Shown here one piece after another: positions 8,496-17,335 of a stretch of DNA of 64,000 nucleotides. How positions within the stretch are numbered: the first letter of the stretch is position 1; every line of letters starts with the position of its first letter. A program made the position numbers and the translations under genes. This stretch comes from Cupriavidus necator N-1 (GTDB taxonomy: Bacteria > Pseudomonadota > Gammaproteobacteria > Burkholderiales > Burkholderiaceae): NCBI RefSeq assembly GCF_000219215.1, contig NC_015727.1, positions 62,001 to 126,000 of the forward strand. The letters run 5' to 3'. A model generated the notes under the pieces. It had not been told where the DNA came from and ran no database searches. It saw only the letters and a list, made by a program, of their open reading frames with translations.

Positions 8496-9870
8496 GGAGG
8501 TGTCAGGAATTCTGTGTGCTGAGGTCGGTTAATTAAATCTCAGCGTAGGGCGTTGGTGAAGCGGTCACCGAAGAGAATGGCGAACTGGTTGGCCGCTTGT
8601 TTCCAGGTGATGGGCGGCATCTTCCAATCTTTCTCGATGTTGCGCAAGGCCAGGTACAGCAGCTTGCTGGCGGCTTCGTCGCTGGGGAAGTGGCCCCGGT
8701 TCTTGACGATCTTGCGCAACTGCATGTGCATGCTCTCGATGGCATTAGTGGTGTAGATGATTCTGCGCACTTCCGGCGGATAGGCGAAGAACGGGATGAC
8801 CTGCTCCCATTGCCGCCGCCACATGTCGGCCACCGTCGGGAATTTGCGGCCCCAGTCGCTGCCGGCAAAGGCATCCAGCGCAGTGGCAGCGGCATCGGCC
8901 GTGGCAGCCTGGTAAATCGGCTTGAGCGCGGTCGCCAGGCCCTTGCGATCCTTCCAGCTCGCCAGGTTGAGCGAGTTGCGGATCAGGTGGACGATGCAGG
9001 TCTGGATTTGCGCGGCCGGGTAGACGGCCTCGATGGCCTGGGGGAAGCCGCGCAGGCCATCGACCACGGCGATCAGGATGTCCTCCAGGCCGCGGTTCTT
9101 CAGTTCGTTGAAGACCTTGAGCCAGAACTTGGCGCCTTCGGTCTGCTCGATCCACAGGCCGAGGACTTCCTTGCGCCCATCGGCGCGGATGCCCAGCGCG
9201 AGGTACACCGCCTTGTTCCTGACGGTGCCTTCGTCGCGGATCTTCAGGCGCAGCGCGTCGAAGTAGACGATGGGGTACATCGCCTCCAGCGGGCGCTGCT
9301 GCCATTGGTCGACCTCGGCCAGTACCTCGTCGGTGATGGTGGAAATCAGGTCAGGCGAGACCTGCAGCCCATACAGTTCCTGCAAATGGCCCTGAATCTC
9401 ACGCACGCTCATCCCGCGTGCATACATGCTGATTACGTGGTCGTCGAAGCCGGACAGCCGGCGTTGGTACTTGGCGACCAGTTGCGGCTCGAAGGTGGCT
9501 TGCCGGTCGCGCGGAATGTCCAGTTCCAGCTCGCCGTTGGGCGTGATGACGGTCTTTGCACTGCTGCCGTTGCGGTGATTGCCGCTCTTGCCTTGCTTGG
9601 CCTCGCTGGCCAGATGGTGCGTCAGTTCGGCGGCAAGCATACGCTCGGCCAACTGCTTCTTGAGCAAGCCGGCCAAGCCTGATTCACCGAGAATCGACTC
9701 GGCGTCCTTGTTCTGTACCTGAGCCAGTAGTTGATCGATCAACTCATCCGGAAACAGCTTCGGCGCGCTCGATTTCTTGCTCTTCTTGGTCATGCTTGTT
9801 GTTTCGGTCATAAGGGCGTTTCTTTCGATATCGTCTCATGACCTCAACACACAAGAAATCTGACAGGCTC
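8496..9870 (-). mobile_element. complete IS256-family insertion sequence, 1375 bp
   Basis: The element is bounded by imperfect terminal inverted repeats of about 31 bp (left end starts GGAGGTGTCAG, right end reversed starts GAGCCTGTCAG; both continue to TTGAGGTC or CTGAGGTC). It is flanked by a perfect 8-bp target duplication CGTAGCAC at 8488-8495 and 9871-9878, the size expected for IS256. One intact transposase gene is inside. The intact ends, duplication and reading frame point to a recent, probably still active insertion. Confidence 0.95.
8540..9811 (-). CDS. IS256-family (mutator type) transposase
   Basis: 423 residues, normal for the family. DDE catalytic residues are expected in YFDALRLKI, IAVVDGLRGFPQAI and TTNAIESMH, all recognisable here, and the zinc-like helix region CIVHLIRNS is present. 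It cuts the IS ends and inserts the element elsewhere. The frame is intact and begins 59 bp inside the right inverted repeat. An ATG at 9793 (MTKKSKK) is an alternative start. Confidence 0.96.
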   Translation of the reverse strand: MTETTSMTKKSKKSSAPKLFPDELIDQLLAQVQNKDAESILGESGLAGLLKKQLAERMLAAELTHHLASEAKQGKSGNHRNGSSAKTVITPNGELELDIPRDRQATFEPQLVAKYQRRLSGFDDHVISMYARGMSVREIQGHLQELYGLQVSPDLISTITDEVLAEVDQWQQRPLEAMYPIVYFDALRLKIRDEGTVRNKAVYLALGIRADGRKEVLGLWIEQTEGAKFWLKVFNELKNRGLEDILIAVVDGLRGFPQAIEAVYPAAQIQTCIVHLIRNSLNLASWKDRKGLATALKPIYQAATADAAATALDAFAGSDWGRKFPTVADMWRRQWEQVIPFFAYPPEVRRIIYTTNAIESMHMQLRKIVKNRGHFPSDEAASKLLYLALRNIEKDWKMPPITWKQAANQFAILFGDRFTNALR

Positions 9871-9970
9871 CGTAGCACTGCACTAATTCAGCGCACGCCA
9901 GGCTTCTGCGCGCGCCCAAGGCACCTCTTCAGTGCCGCTACGCCCCTCGAATGGGCTGCCGGCAACCTTG

Positions 9971-10013
9971 AATTCAACTTCAATTGAGGGTGAATTTCTC
10001 AGTTCGTAGACTG
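9971..10013. promoter_or_regulatory. 26-bp palindromic operator candidate upstream of the Bug receptor
   Basis: Bases 9971-9996 form a dyad: AATTCA at 9971-9976 pairs with TGAATT at 9991-9996 around a TCAATTGA core, with 11 of 13 base pairs matching. The stretch 9979-10013 aligns without gaps to 2658-2692 in the aminotransferase promoter. It lies 120-145 bp before the receptor start, suggesting that one LysR protein controls both units. Confidence 0.6.
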
Positions 10014-10115
10014 AGACTCCAAATCTTGTTGAGACACATCAAAAGCGTCGGCACTAGGAAAGTTAAGTCATACGCTGACCGACGCGGATTACCACGCAAT
10101 TGCCCGGAGGTGGAT

Positions 10116-11081
10116 ATGCAGAGGAGACGTTTTTGTGGTGCCATGATCGCCGGTGGATTCGGCGCGTACATCGCACCGAGCTTCGCAATGGAGCGCCCAA
10201 TCAGATTTGTCGTGCCTTTTGCACCTGGTGGGTCCGGAGACATGATTCCCCGTATGGTAGCGCCATCCATATCGGAGCTCTTGGGCCAACCTGTGATTAT
10301 TGAAAACAAGGCAGGCGGAGGCGGAAGCATTGGGGCGAACTACGTCAGTCGTTCTTCGCCGGACGGCCTCACCATTGGCGTGGCCACTGTCAGTACGCAC
10401 TGCATTTTTCCCGCGGTTTCCAAGTCGGCTCCATATGATCCTCTGAAGGACTTCGTCTACGTTAGCAACCTTGCACGCGTTCCGAATGTGGTGTCGGTGC
10501 ACCCGTCCGTGCCTGCGAGCAACATGCGAGAGTTCATCGCGCTGATTCGTGACCCGAAATCGAACCTCAGCTTCGGTTCGCCGGGGGTAGGTTCGCTCGG
10601 ACACATGATGGGTGAGCTGCTCATGCAGCAGACCGGTGGGCGGATGCTCCACGTCCCTTATCGTGGCGCGGGGCTGGCTCTGCAGGATGCCGTCGCGGGC
10701 CAGGTGCAGGTGCTGTGCGACAACCTCCCGGCGTCCCTTCCTCATATCAAGTCGGGAAAGCTGCGTGCGTTGGCCGTAGCCTGGCCTTCTCGGGTGACCC
10801 AACTCCCGAGCATCCCCACTTTTGGGGAGCTCGGCATGGCGGATCTCAATGGGCCAGCATGGTTCGGTTTGGTAGCGCCGGCCAGAACAAGCTCCGCTGT
10901 CGTAGACCGGTTGCAAAAGGCAGTTGCCAAGGCCCTTGCGCGTCCCGAAGTGCGGCAAAACATCGAGTCAACCGGAGCGGAGCCTGTGGGAGGTACTGCG
11001 ATGGCATTCTCCGAAGACGTGCGTGCTGAGTATGCAAAGTGGAAGCGCGTGGCCGAGATTGGGAAGATCTCGTTGGAGTAG
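10116..11081 (+). CDS. Bug-family (TTT) periplasmic solute receptor
   Basis: 321 residues from the ATG at 10116, chosen because a GGAGGT ribosome site sits 6 bp before it; an upstream in-frame start at 9984 would run through the operator. The first 24 residues (MQRRRFCGAMIAGGFGAYIA) form a Tat-like signal peptide. Mature features typical of Bug proteins are IRFVVPFAPGGSGDM, IENKAGGGGSIGA, LHVPYRGAG and the C-terminal FSEDVRAEYAKW. The protein binds a carboxylated solute in the periplasm for a tripartite tricarboxylate-type importer. No TctA/TctB membrane genes are beside it, as is common for Bug genes. The shared operator suggests its ligand feeds the aminotransferase operon. Confidence 0.92.
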   Translation: MQRRRFCGAMIAGGFGAYIAPSFAMERPIRFVVPFAPGGSGDMIPRMVAPSISELLGQPVIIENKAGGGGSIGANYVSRSSPDGLTIGVATVSTHCIFPAVSKSAPYDPLKDFVYVSNLARVPNVVSVHPSVPASNMREFIALIRDPKSNLSFGSPGVGSLGHMMGELLMQQTGGRMLHVPYRGAGLALQDAVAGQVQVLCDNLPASLPHIKSGKLRALAVAWPSRVTQLPSIPTFGELGMADLNGPAWFGLVAPARTSSAVVDRLQKAVAKALARPEVRQNIESTGAEPVGGTAMAFSEDVRAEYAKWKRVAEIGKISLE

Positions 11082-11206
11082 CTTCGTAAGTAACTCGGTG
11101 TGCCTGGCCGGGCTGGATCTTCCAGGGCGGCGAGGTCGAATGGGGTCTGAGAGATATGAGTGGGGGCTCAGGTTCTGCCCGAAGTGTTGCCAGAGTTGGT
11201 GAACAA

Positions 11207-14003
11207 ATGACTGAACGTGGTGGCGGTGGAAGTGGTGACGACAATGTAGTTGGTTCTCCGATACGGACAAGGAGACGAAACGCTTCTGCAGCAGCGGCCG
11301 CAAAGCTGCGCGTGCATGCGAAGGATGGGCCACTGCGAGAAGACATTCGCTTTCTGGGGACACTGTTGGGGGAATGTCTCCGAGCTCAAGAAGGGGACGC
11401 AGCCTTCGACTTGGTGGAGAGAATTCGTCAGACCGCTGTCCGTTTCCGCCGCGAAAACGATCGGACTGCAGTTGCCGAACTCGACCGGTTACTGAAAGGG
11501 CTGTCACGCGACCAGAGCAATTCCGTGGTTCGTGCGTTCAGTTACTTCTCTCATCTGGTAAATATTGCCGAGGATCACCATCACAATCGGCGACGACGTA
11601 TGCATGCTCTGGCCGGTTCGGCGGCAAGGCCAGGCACCATCCATCGGTCCCTGGAGGTGATTGACGCGGCCGGCGTCACTGGCAAGCAGTTGCGCGACTT
11701 CCTGGATGATGCGCTGATCATGCCCGTACTGACCGCGCACCGGACCGAAGTGCAACGCAAGTCGATCCTCGACGCCGAGCGCGAGATTGCCCGCCTGCTG
11801 GCCGAGCGCGACCTGCCGATGACGGCGCGCGAACGCGACCACAACACTGCGCAACTGCGCAACTGCGCAACTGCGCGCCCGCGTGACCACGCTGTGGCAG
11901 ACCCGCAACACGCGGCTGATGGTGGTGGACGAGATCGAGAACGCGCTGTCCTACTACCGCACCACGTTCCTGCAGGGCATTCCGAGCCTGATGGCGGAAA
12001 TGGAAGAGGACATCGCCGAAGTCTTCCCGCGCCGCTGGCGCCGTTCCTGCAGATGGGTTCGTGGATCGGCGGCGACCGCGACGGCAATCCGAACGTGACG
12101 GCCGAAACGCTGGAGCACGCGGCGCAGCAGCAATCCACGCTGATCATGCTGTGGTACCTGGAAGAGGTGCACGCGCTGGGCGCCGAACTGCCGCTGTCGT
12201 CGCTGTGGTCGACGCCAGCCCTGAATTGCTGGCGCTGGCCGAGGCCTCTCCCGACCATTCCGAGCACCGCGCCGACGAGCCGTACCGCCGCGCGCTGATC
12301 GGCATCTATGCCCGCCTGGCGGCCACCACGGAACGCCTGACCGGCCATGTGGCCCAGCGCCATCCGGTGGCCGACGTGGCGCCGTACGACAGCGCCGAGG
12401 CATTTGCCGCCGACGTGCAGGTCGTGCTCGATTCGCTGCGCCTGCACCACGGCGAAGCGCTGGCCCGTGGCCGTATCGATTCGCTGGTGCGCGCCATCGC
12501 CATCTTCGGCTTCCATCTGGCATCGGTGGGCAAGGTGGAACTGCTGCTGGCCGGACTGCGCCAGCCGCGCCTGCTGACGCTGCCGTGGCACGACTATTCC
12601 GAGCAGACCCGCAAGGAACTGGCGATCTTCTCGATGGCGCGCGACCTGCGCGCCCGCTACGGCAACCGCGCGGCCCGCAACTACATCATTTCCCACACCG
12701 AGACGCTGTCCGATCTGGTGGAAGTGATGCTTCTGCAGAAGGAAACAGCATGCTGCGCGGCGCGCTGGGCAGCAAGACCGATCCGGCCCGCATGGAGCTG
12801 ATGGTCATTCCGCTGTTCGAAACCATCGAGGACTTGCGCAACGCGGCCGGCATCATGCAGTCGCTGCTGGACCTGCCCGGCTTCGACTCGGTGATCAAGC
12901 ATCATGACGTCGAGCAGGAGGTGATGCTCGGCTATTCGGACTCGAACAAGGACGGCGGCTTCCTGACGTCGAACTGGGAGCTGTACAAGGCCGAACTGGC
13001 GCTGGTGAAGCTGTTCGAGGAGCGCCGCGTGAAGCTGCGCCTGTTCCATGGCCGTGGCGGCACCGTGGGCCGGGGCGGTGGCCCGACCTACGAGGCCATC
13101 CTGTCGCAGCCGCCGGGCACTGTGAACGGCCAGATCCGCCTGACCGAGCAGGGCGAAATCATCAATAGCAAGTTCGCCAATCCGAAAATCGGCCGGCGCA
13201 ACCTGGAAACGGTGATCGCGGCCACGCTGGAGGCGTCGCTGCTGCCCACGCAGAACGCGCCGGCCGGGCTGGCCACGTTCGAAGGCATCATGCAGCAGTT
13301 ATCGGACCACGCCTTCCGCGCGTACCGGCACTTGGTCTACGAGACGCCGGGCTTCAAGGACTACTTCTTCGCCACCACGCCGATCACCGAGATCGCCGAC
13401 CTGAACCTGGGTTCGCGGCCGGCATCGCGCAAGCTGATGGACAAGAAGAACCGCAAGATCGAGGATCTGCGCGCGATTCCGTCGGGCTTCTCGTGGGGCC
13501 AGTGCTGCCTGCTGCTGCCGGGCTGGTACGGATTCGGCAGCGCGGTCAAGCCATGCTGGACGCGGCGCCGGACGAAAAGTCCCGCAAGGCCGCCGTGGCC
13601 ACGCTGAAGCGCATGGTCAAGACCTGGCCGTTCTTCTGCACGCTGCTGTCGAACATGGACATGGTCCTGGCCAAGACCGACCTGGCCGTGGCCTCGCGCT
13701 ACGCCGCGCTGTGCGAGGACCCGGCGCTGCGCAAGACCGTGTTCTCGCGCATCGGCGCCGAATGGCACCTGACCTGCGACATGCTGATCGCTGATCACGG
13801 GCCGCACTGAGCGCCTGGCCGAGAACCCGCTGCTGGCGCGCTCGATCAAGAACCGCTTTGCCTACCTGGACCCGCTGAACCACTTGCAGGTGGAACTACT
13901 CAAGCGCTACCGCGCCGGCAAGGACGCCGACGGGGTGCGCGTTGGGCGAGGCATCCATTTGACTATCAACGGTGTGGCAGCAGGACTTCGAAACACCGGC
14001 TAG
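11207..14003 (+). pseudogene. ppc: phosphoenolpyruvate carboxylase, frameshifted
   Basis: Collinear pieces of a full-length PEP carboxylase occur in alternating frames: LREDIRFLGTLLGECLRAQE (near 11337), [18 protein letters not shown] (12043), [20 protein letters not shown] (12932), [20 protein letters not shown] (13044), and the canonical C-terminus [14 protein letters not shown] ending at 14003. Frame changes lie near 11870, 12030, 12215, 12750, 13540 and 13795. The first is an expansion of an 8-bp unit (CTGCGCAA, three copies). The enzyme converts PEP and bicarbonate to oxaloacetate; here no intact product can form. Either this is a decayed copy, or several indels are assembly errors; the rest of the window shows no comparable error density. 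Confidence 0.92.
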
Positions 14004-14161
14004 CAACTGCCAAGCTTGGGCAGTGTAGCTAGTGCCAGCCTGGCCTATGCGGCGGACGATCTGTCCGGCGATCGGAATTTCTGGTAAGGAATAGTGAAAG
14101 AACGTGTTTTACGTGATGAGCCGTTTGCTCTAGAGCAGTGATAGCTTGACCCACAGTTCAT

Positions 14162-14189
14162 AGCCCGCACGTACGCGGGCTGTTTTTTT
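14162..14189 (+). terminator. rho-independent terminator downstream of ppc
   Basis: A perfect 7-bp stem (AGCCCGC at 14162-14168, GCGGGCT at 14175-14181) with a 6-base loop is followed by seven T residues (14183-14189). This is a textbook terminator for plus-strand transcripts arriving from the ppc side. The rest of 14004-14325 shows no gene. Confidence 0.85.
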
Positions 14190-14325
14190 ATGCGTTCTCG
14201 ACTCTGCCGCGGTGAAAGCTCCGTGAGGCTGGTTGAACAACCCCCTATTTTGTAGCTTGTACAGACTCGAGATGCGCCGAGGGGCTCGTCCTCAATCTCC
14301 GAAATGAACGGAACTCTTCCGATCC

Positions 14326-14577
14326 GTGGCGCCACCAGCCGGAAAAATATGCGCGGCAACAATGTTGCCTACGACAGAACTTGCGCGCACACTCGTGCTT
14401 TCTTTCGGTTTAAGCTGGCACGATGCCGCAGAACGCCTGTCGCCGGACGTTCGCTCTCTGGCGGATGAACCGGTCCGAATGGCCGAAGAACTAGGAGCAG
14501 CGGCCATTTGGCGCGCATTGGGCGAGAGGCCGAAAATGGCCGGGATCGGCCGGTCGCTGCGGTATGCCGGTGTCTAG
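14326..14577 (+). CDS. small hypothetical protein
   Basis: An 83-residue frame opening with GTG (or ATG at 14362) that encodes a partly helical, acidic-basic mixed protein ending RSLRYAGV. No family is recognised and no convincing ribosome site is seen. It lies in a decayed stretch between a dead ppc and other remnants, so it may be a fragment of a larger lost gene or noncoding. Confidence 0.3.
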   Translation: MAPPAGKICAATMLPTTELARTLVLSFGLSWHDAAERLSPDVRSLADEPVRMAEELGAAAIWRALGERPKMAGIGRSLRYAGV

Positions 14578-14694
14578 GCGCCTTCATCCAAGCCCGAGAT
14601 GGAGTCCTATGGTAAGGTTGCCGGGATGAGTTCATGGACTTCAACTGGTGTTGCAATGGGCCGCACCTATGTGGTGCCGGGGGAGTGATGCAGC

Positions 14695-15126
14695 GTGAGT
14701 GATGCGAAGCAGGAAACGCGGCGCACGCTACGGACTGAGAGAGTTTCAATCAGCAGGGCTTTGCGCCTGAGCGTGCCGCCAGATGCCAGGCCTGCGCCGG
14801 TCAACGGGAAAGACTGGCTGCGGCAGAGGAAAGAGCAATTGCAGGCTGCCCGTGCCGCTGCCAAGCAAAGGCGCGATCTACTAAGAGCCGAAATCATGTC
14901 GGCCGTGCAAGAAGTTGCGCGAGAGGAACGCACTGCTGCGCGGCTAGAAGCTGAACGCCTGAAGGCGGAAGCCAAGGCTGCGCGGACCTACACGCGGGAG
15001 GACGCACGCGCCGGCGCCAAGTTCGAGCGCGGCCAACCAACCCGCTCGGCGTCCAAACGAAAGACGCTTGCTAATGAGAAACGCAAGCTGGTCTCTTACG
15101 CTGATCTGTTGCGGATGCGTGGGTGA
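14695..15126 (+). CDS. hypothetical basic coiled-coil protein
   Basis: A 143-residue GTG-start frame with a GGGGGAG-like ribosome site about 9 bp upstream. The protein is very rich in Arg, Lys, Ala and Glu, with a predicted long helix or coiled coil at about residues 40-100 (LRQRKEQLQAARAAAKQRRD) and a basic tail. It has no recognised domain, signal peptide or membrane segment. Basic helical proteins of this kind often bind nucleic acid, but that is a guess. Its neighbours are remnants, so it may belong to a lost mobile element. Confidence 0.45.
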   Translation: MSDAKQETRRTLRTERVSISRALRLSVPPDARPAPVNGKDWLRQRKEQLQAARAAAKQRRDLLRAEIMSAVQEVAREERTAARLEAERLKAEAKAARTYTREDARAGAKFERGQPTRSASKRKTLANEKRKLVSYADLLRMRG

Positions 15127-15272
15127 TCTGGTGGAAGTTCGACAGGGCGGACTGCCGATCGATTTCGTGGAAGGCGGCGTGGATCTCGTGATCCGATTCG
15201 ACGCGTTGTCGGACAAGCGGCTGAACGCGCGGTGGACCATGTCGAACCGGCGGTTGACCTGCATTCGCTATC
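15119..15272 (+). pseudogene. remnant of a LysR regulator effector domain
   Basis: About 50 codons read DFVEGGVDLVIRFDALSDKR followed by NARWTMSNRRLTC, closely resembling the centre of LysR effector domains (family pattern: EGVDLAIR-G-L-DS-L-ARRL--NRR-LCASP). There is no DNA-binding domain before it and the similarity stops abruptly, so this is an internal gene fragment. It marks rearranged DNA between the ppc pseudogene and the toxin-antitoxin pair. The remaining 15273-15700 shows nothing recognisable. Confidence 0.6.
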
Positions 15273-15702
15273 GACCCAATGCAGCCGCTGCCGACCCGCT
15301 GCCGTCGTTCCCCCCAGTACGGCTCCAGCGTCAACTTCTGAAGTACGGCGGTCATTCAACGCTGCGTTACAGCGGGCAGATCATCGACATGGACATGCGT
15401 CAGTCTATTCTCGGGATGACTGTACTAGTCGTAGAACGTTCCGCATATCTGTGCGTGATTAAAAACGCACTCCTTCCTCGCCAAAGCCGGGCGGCAATGC
15501 AGTTTAGGTAACGTCGAGCGTCTGAGGAGTGGACTATTGGCGCCTGCCCTATACGAGGCGGAAAACTTTACGCGACTGTCTGAGCTAGGTCTGGCGCCCA
15601 CTGGTAGAGTCGGCCCCTCACCGAGGACATGCATCGAGTGCATGCCTTATGCACCACTGCATAGCACAGGAAATTCCTTGCGCTGGACGCAGACTGAATT
15701 CA

Positions 15703-15718
15703 GGTCTATATTTGGACC
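15703..15718. promoter_or_regulatory. possible Phd/ParE operator
   Basis: A short dyad GGTC-N8-GACC with an AT-rich centre lies 28 bp before the antitoxin start, beside a possible TATATT -10 element. Phd-type antitoxins usually repress their own promoter at such palindromes. Confidence 0.35.
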
Positions 15719-15745
15719 GGAAGTCTCACGCCTAAGGAGCGGGAT

Positions 15746-16027
15746 ATGAAACCGAGTCAGGTCAAGCCCATAAGCTACCTGAAAAGCCACGCAGCAGAAA
15801 TCGTCCGGGACATCACCGAGAGCGGCGAGCCCATGCTGATCACACAGAACGGCGAGGCAAAGGTAGTCGTGCAGGATGCCCAATCCTATGAGGACATGCA
15901 ACAGACGGTTGCCCTTCTGAAGATTCTGGCGATGGGTCAGAATGACATCGAGACGGGCAACTTCACCCCGACGGACGAAGTGTTTGCCGAACTGGAGCGG
16001 ATGGACAGGGAGGAAGGGATCGAATGA
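15746..16027 (+). CDS. Phd/YefM-family antitoxin
   Basis: 93 residues, a typical size. The N-terminal half has the Phd/YefM fold signature: MKPSQVKPISYLKSHAAEIV, ITESGEPMLITQNGEAKVVV and QDAQSYEDMQQ. This part binds DNA, while the acidic C-terminus (about 65-93) should wrap the toxin. A GGAG-type ribosome site (AAGGAGCGGGAT) precedes the ATG. Its stop overlaps the toxin start by 4 bp (ATGA), so the two are translationally coupled with the antitoxin made first, as in type II systems. Confidence 0.9.
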   Translation: MKPSQVKPISYLKSHAAEIVRDITESGEPMLITQNGEAKVVVQDAQSYEDMQQTVALLKILAMGQNDIETGNFTPTDEVFAELERMDREEGIE

Positions 16028-16344
16028 AGTCTGTAATTCTCGGGCCTGCCAAGTCCGACTTGCAAGACTTGCGACGGTACATCATTAATAAATTTGGCAA
16101 CAAAGCTTGGCTTGAGACCAGAAACAAGATTCAACAATCAATCAAGCAGGTAGAAGATTTCCCACTGAAGGGCAGCAACCCACCCGAGTTGATAGATTTC
16201 CAACCAACGAAATACTATCAAGTCATCAGCGGCATGAACAGAATCATCTACCAGATTGCAAACGACACCATTTACATACACATCATAAGCGACACCCGGC
16301 GAGACCTTAAAGCAATACTCGCAAAACGGCTCCTAAGAACGTAG
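16024..16344 (+). CDS. RelE/ParE-family toxin
   Basis: 106 residues with the ParE/RelE pattern: an N-terminal helix (AKSDLQDLRRYIINKFGNKA), the central strands YYQVISGMNRIIYQIANDTI, and a terminal HIISDTRRDLKAIL. The gene is clearly richer in A+T than its surroundings, suggesting transfer. ParE toxins poison DNA gyrase and RelE relatives cut mRNA at the ribosome; which applies here cannot be decided. It is coupled to the antitoxin at 15746. Confidence 0.88.
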   Translation: MKSVILGPAKSDLQDLRRYIINKFGNKAWLETRNKIQQSIKQVEDFPLKGSNPPELIDFQPTKYYQVISGMNRIIYQIANDTIYIHIISDTRRDLKAILAKRLLRT

Positions 16345-17335
16345 GAACTAAGAAGGTCTCATTTTCCTGTCCTCCGTGGGAGCCTACGCTTGCTTCCGCA
16401 ACACCTAACTCACACAGATTACGTTGCTCGCGCAGCGATTCGCGGTCGAGGTCATAGGTCTTCGATCTGGCGGGGTACCTTCACGGATCTGGGCTCGCGG
16501 GATCCTCGTGTGAATTGCAGTGCTGGCATGTATCTATGGTTCCAATGCCCAGGGGAAATGAGTTCGCGTGGAAATAGGTGGGATGCGTGCGTTTCGATCC
16601 CAAGGTGCAGGCCGACTTCGTCTACCACAATGGCCTTCGGTAAATGGCCCTGATGGCCGATCAGCAGCCTTGGCCTTCCTGATCCCGGTCGTCGCTTCCC
16701 GACTCGGGGAGGAAACCGCGGGATGCAGCGATGTGGTGCGCCGGGCTATGGCGATTCAAGCGTTTGCTCGGTCAGCAATGCCAAGGGATGTCGCAGGAAG
16801 CGAGGCGTGAAGTGGACGTAGGCATGACGCGGGGTGGTGGCTGGTCAGAATCCCTGGGACGCTGCGAGCATTTGATTAGGGGGCGTGAGACAGCGAGCAC
16901 GACTGTCCGCTTTCGGCTCCGGTCTCCGAAGAGCCGACGATCGAGTTTGATGGGTAGGACGTGTGGGGCCTGATTGGCTACACAATCCCGCCGCAGGTCA
17001 GGCAGTTGGACTTCACGTTTTGTTCTGCAAAAAATTGGATCACAAAGCCGTGCGAAAAAGAGCGCGATGGAGTCAGCAATTGAAGGCGGAAGTCAGGGGG
17101 ACTTCGGTCATTCGTCTATTCGTCTGGCTAGACGCCAATGACCGTGACTGGCCGAACTCGGAAGTCCGTCGTGGGCCGGTGATCCGTTGGCCCTCTTGCG
17201 CCGCGGAACTTCCGCAATCGACCCAAAGGCGAACTTCGTTCCGGCTCGCCAGACGGCCGGAAAGCCGGCATACAAGGGGTTAGGTGCTGCCTGCCTGCGC
17301 GGTGATTGTCGTGCGCGCGATCGAGCCGCCCGCCC
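16345..17335. other. gene-poor, apparently decayed stretch
   Basis: About 1 kb in which no reading frame on either strand shows family signatures, a ribosome site or codon structure like the neighbours. The part near 17110-17280 resembles degenerate intergenic repeats that recur elsewhere in the window (for example near 19735 and 40680). Confidence 0.5.

Noticed and set aside
8597..9682. Long plus-strand open frame across the IS256 transposase
   Set aside because: It is the complement of the transposase, with no independent protein features.
8475..9885. Rho-independent terminator formed by the interrupted inverted repeat
   Set aside because: The stem is perfect but no T-run follows on either side, so it was listed as an inverted repeat instead.
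12061..13607. Separate hypothetical genes within the ppc region
   Set aside because: Each frame aligns to a consecutive part of one PEP carboxylase, so they are pieces of a single pseudogene.
16390..16980. Small proteins in the gap after the ParE-type toxin
   Set aside because: The frames are arginine and serine rich, overlap each other and have no recognisable domain or start signal.
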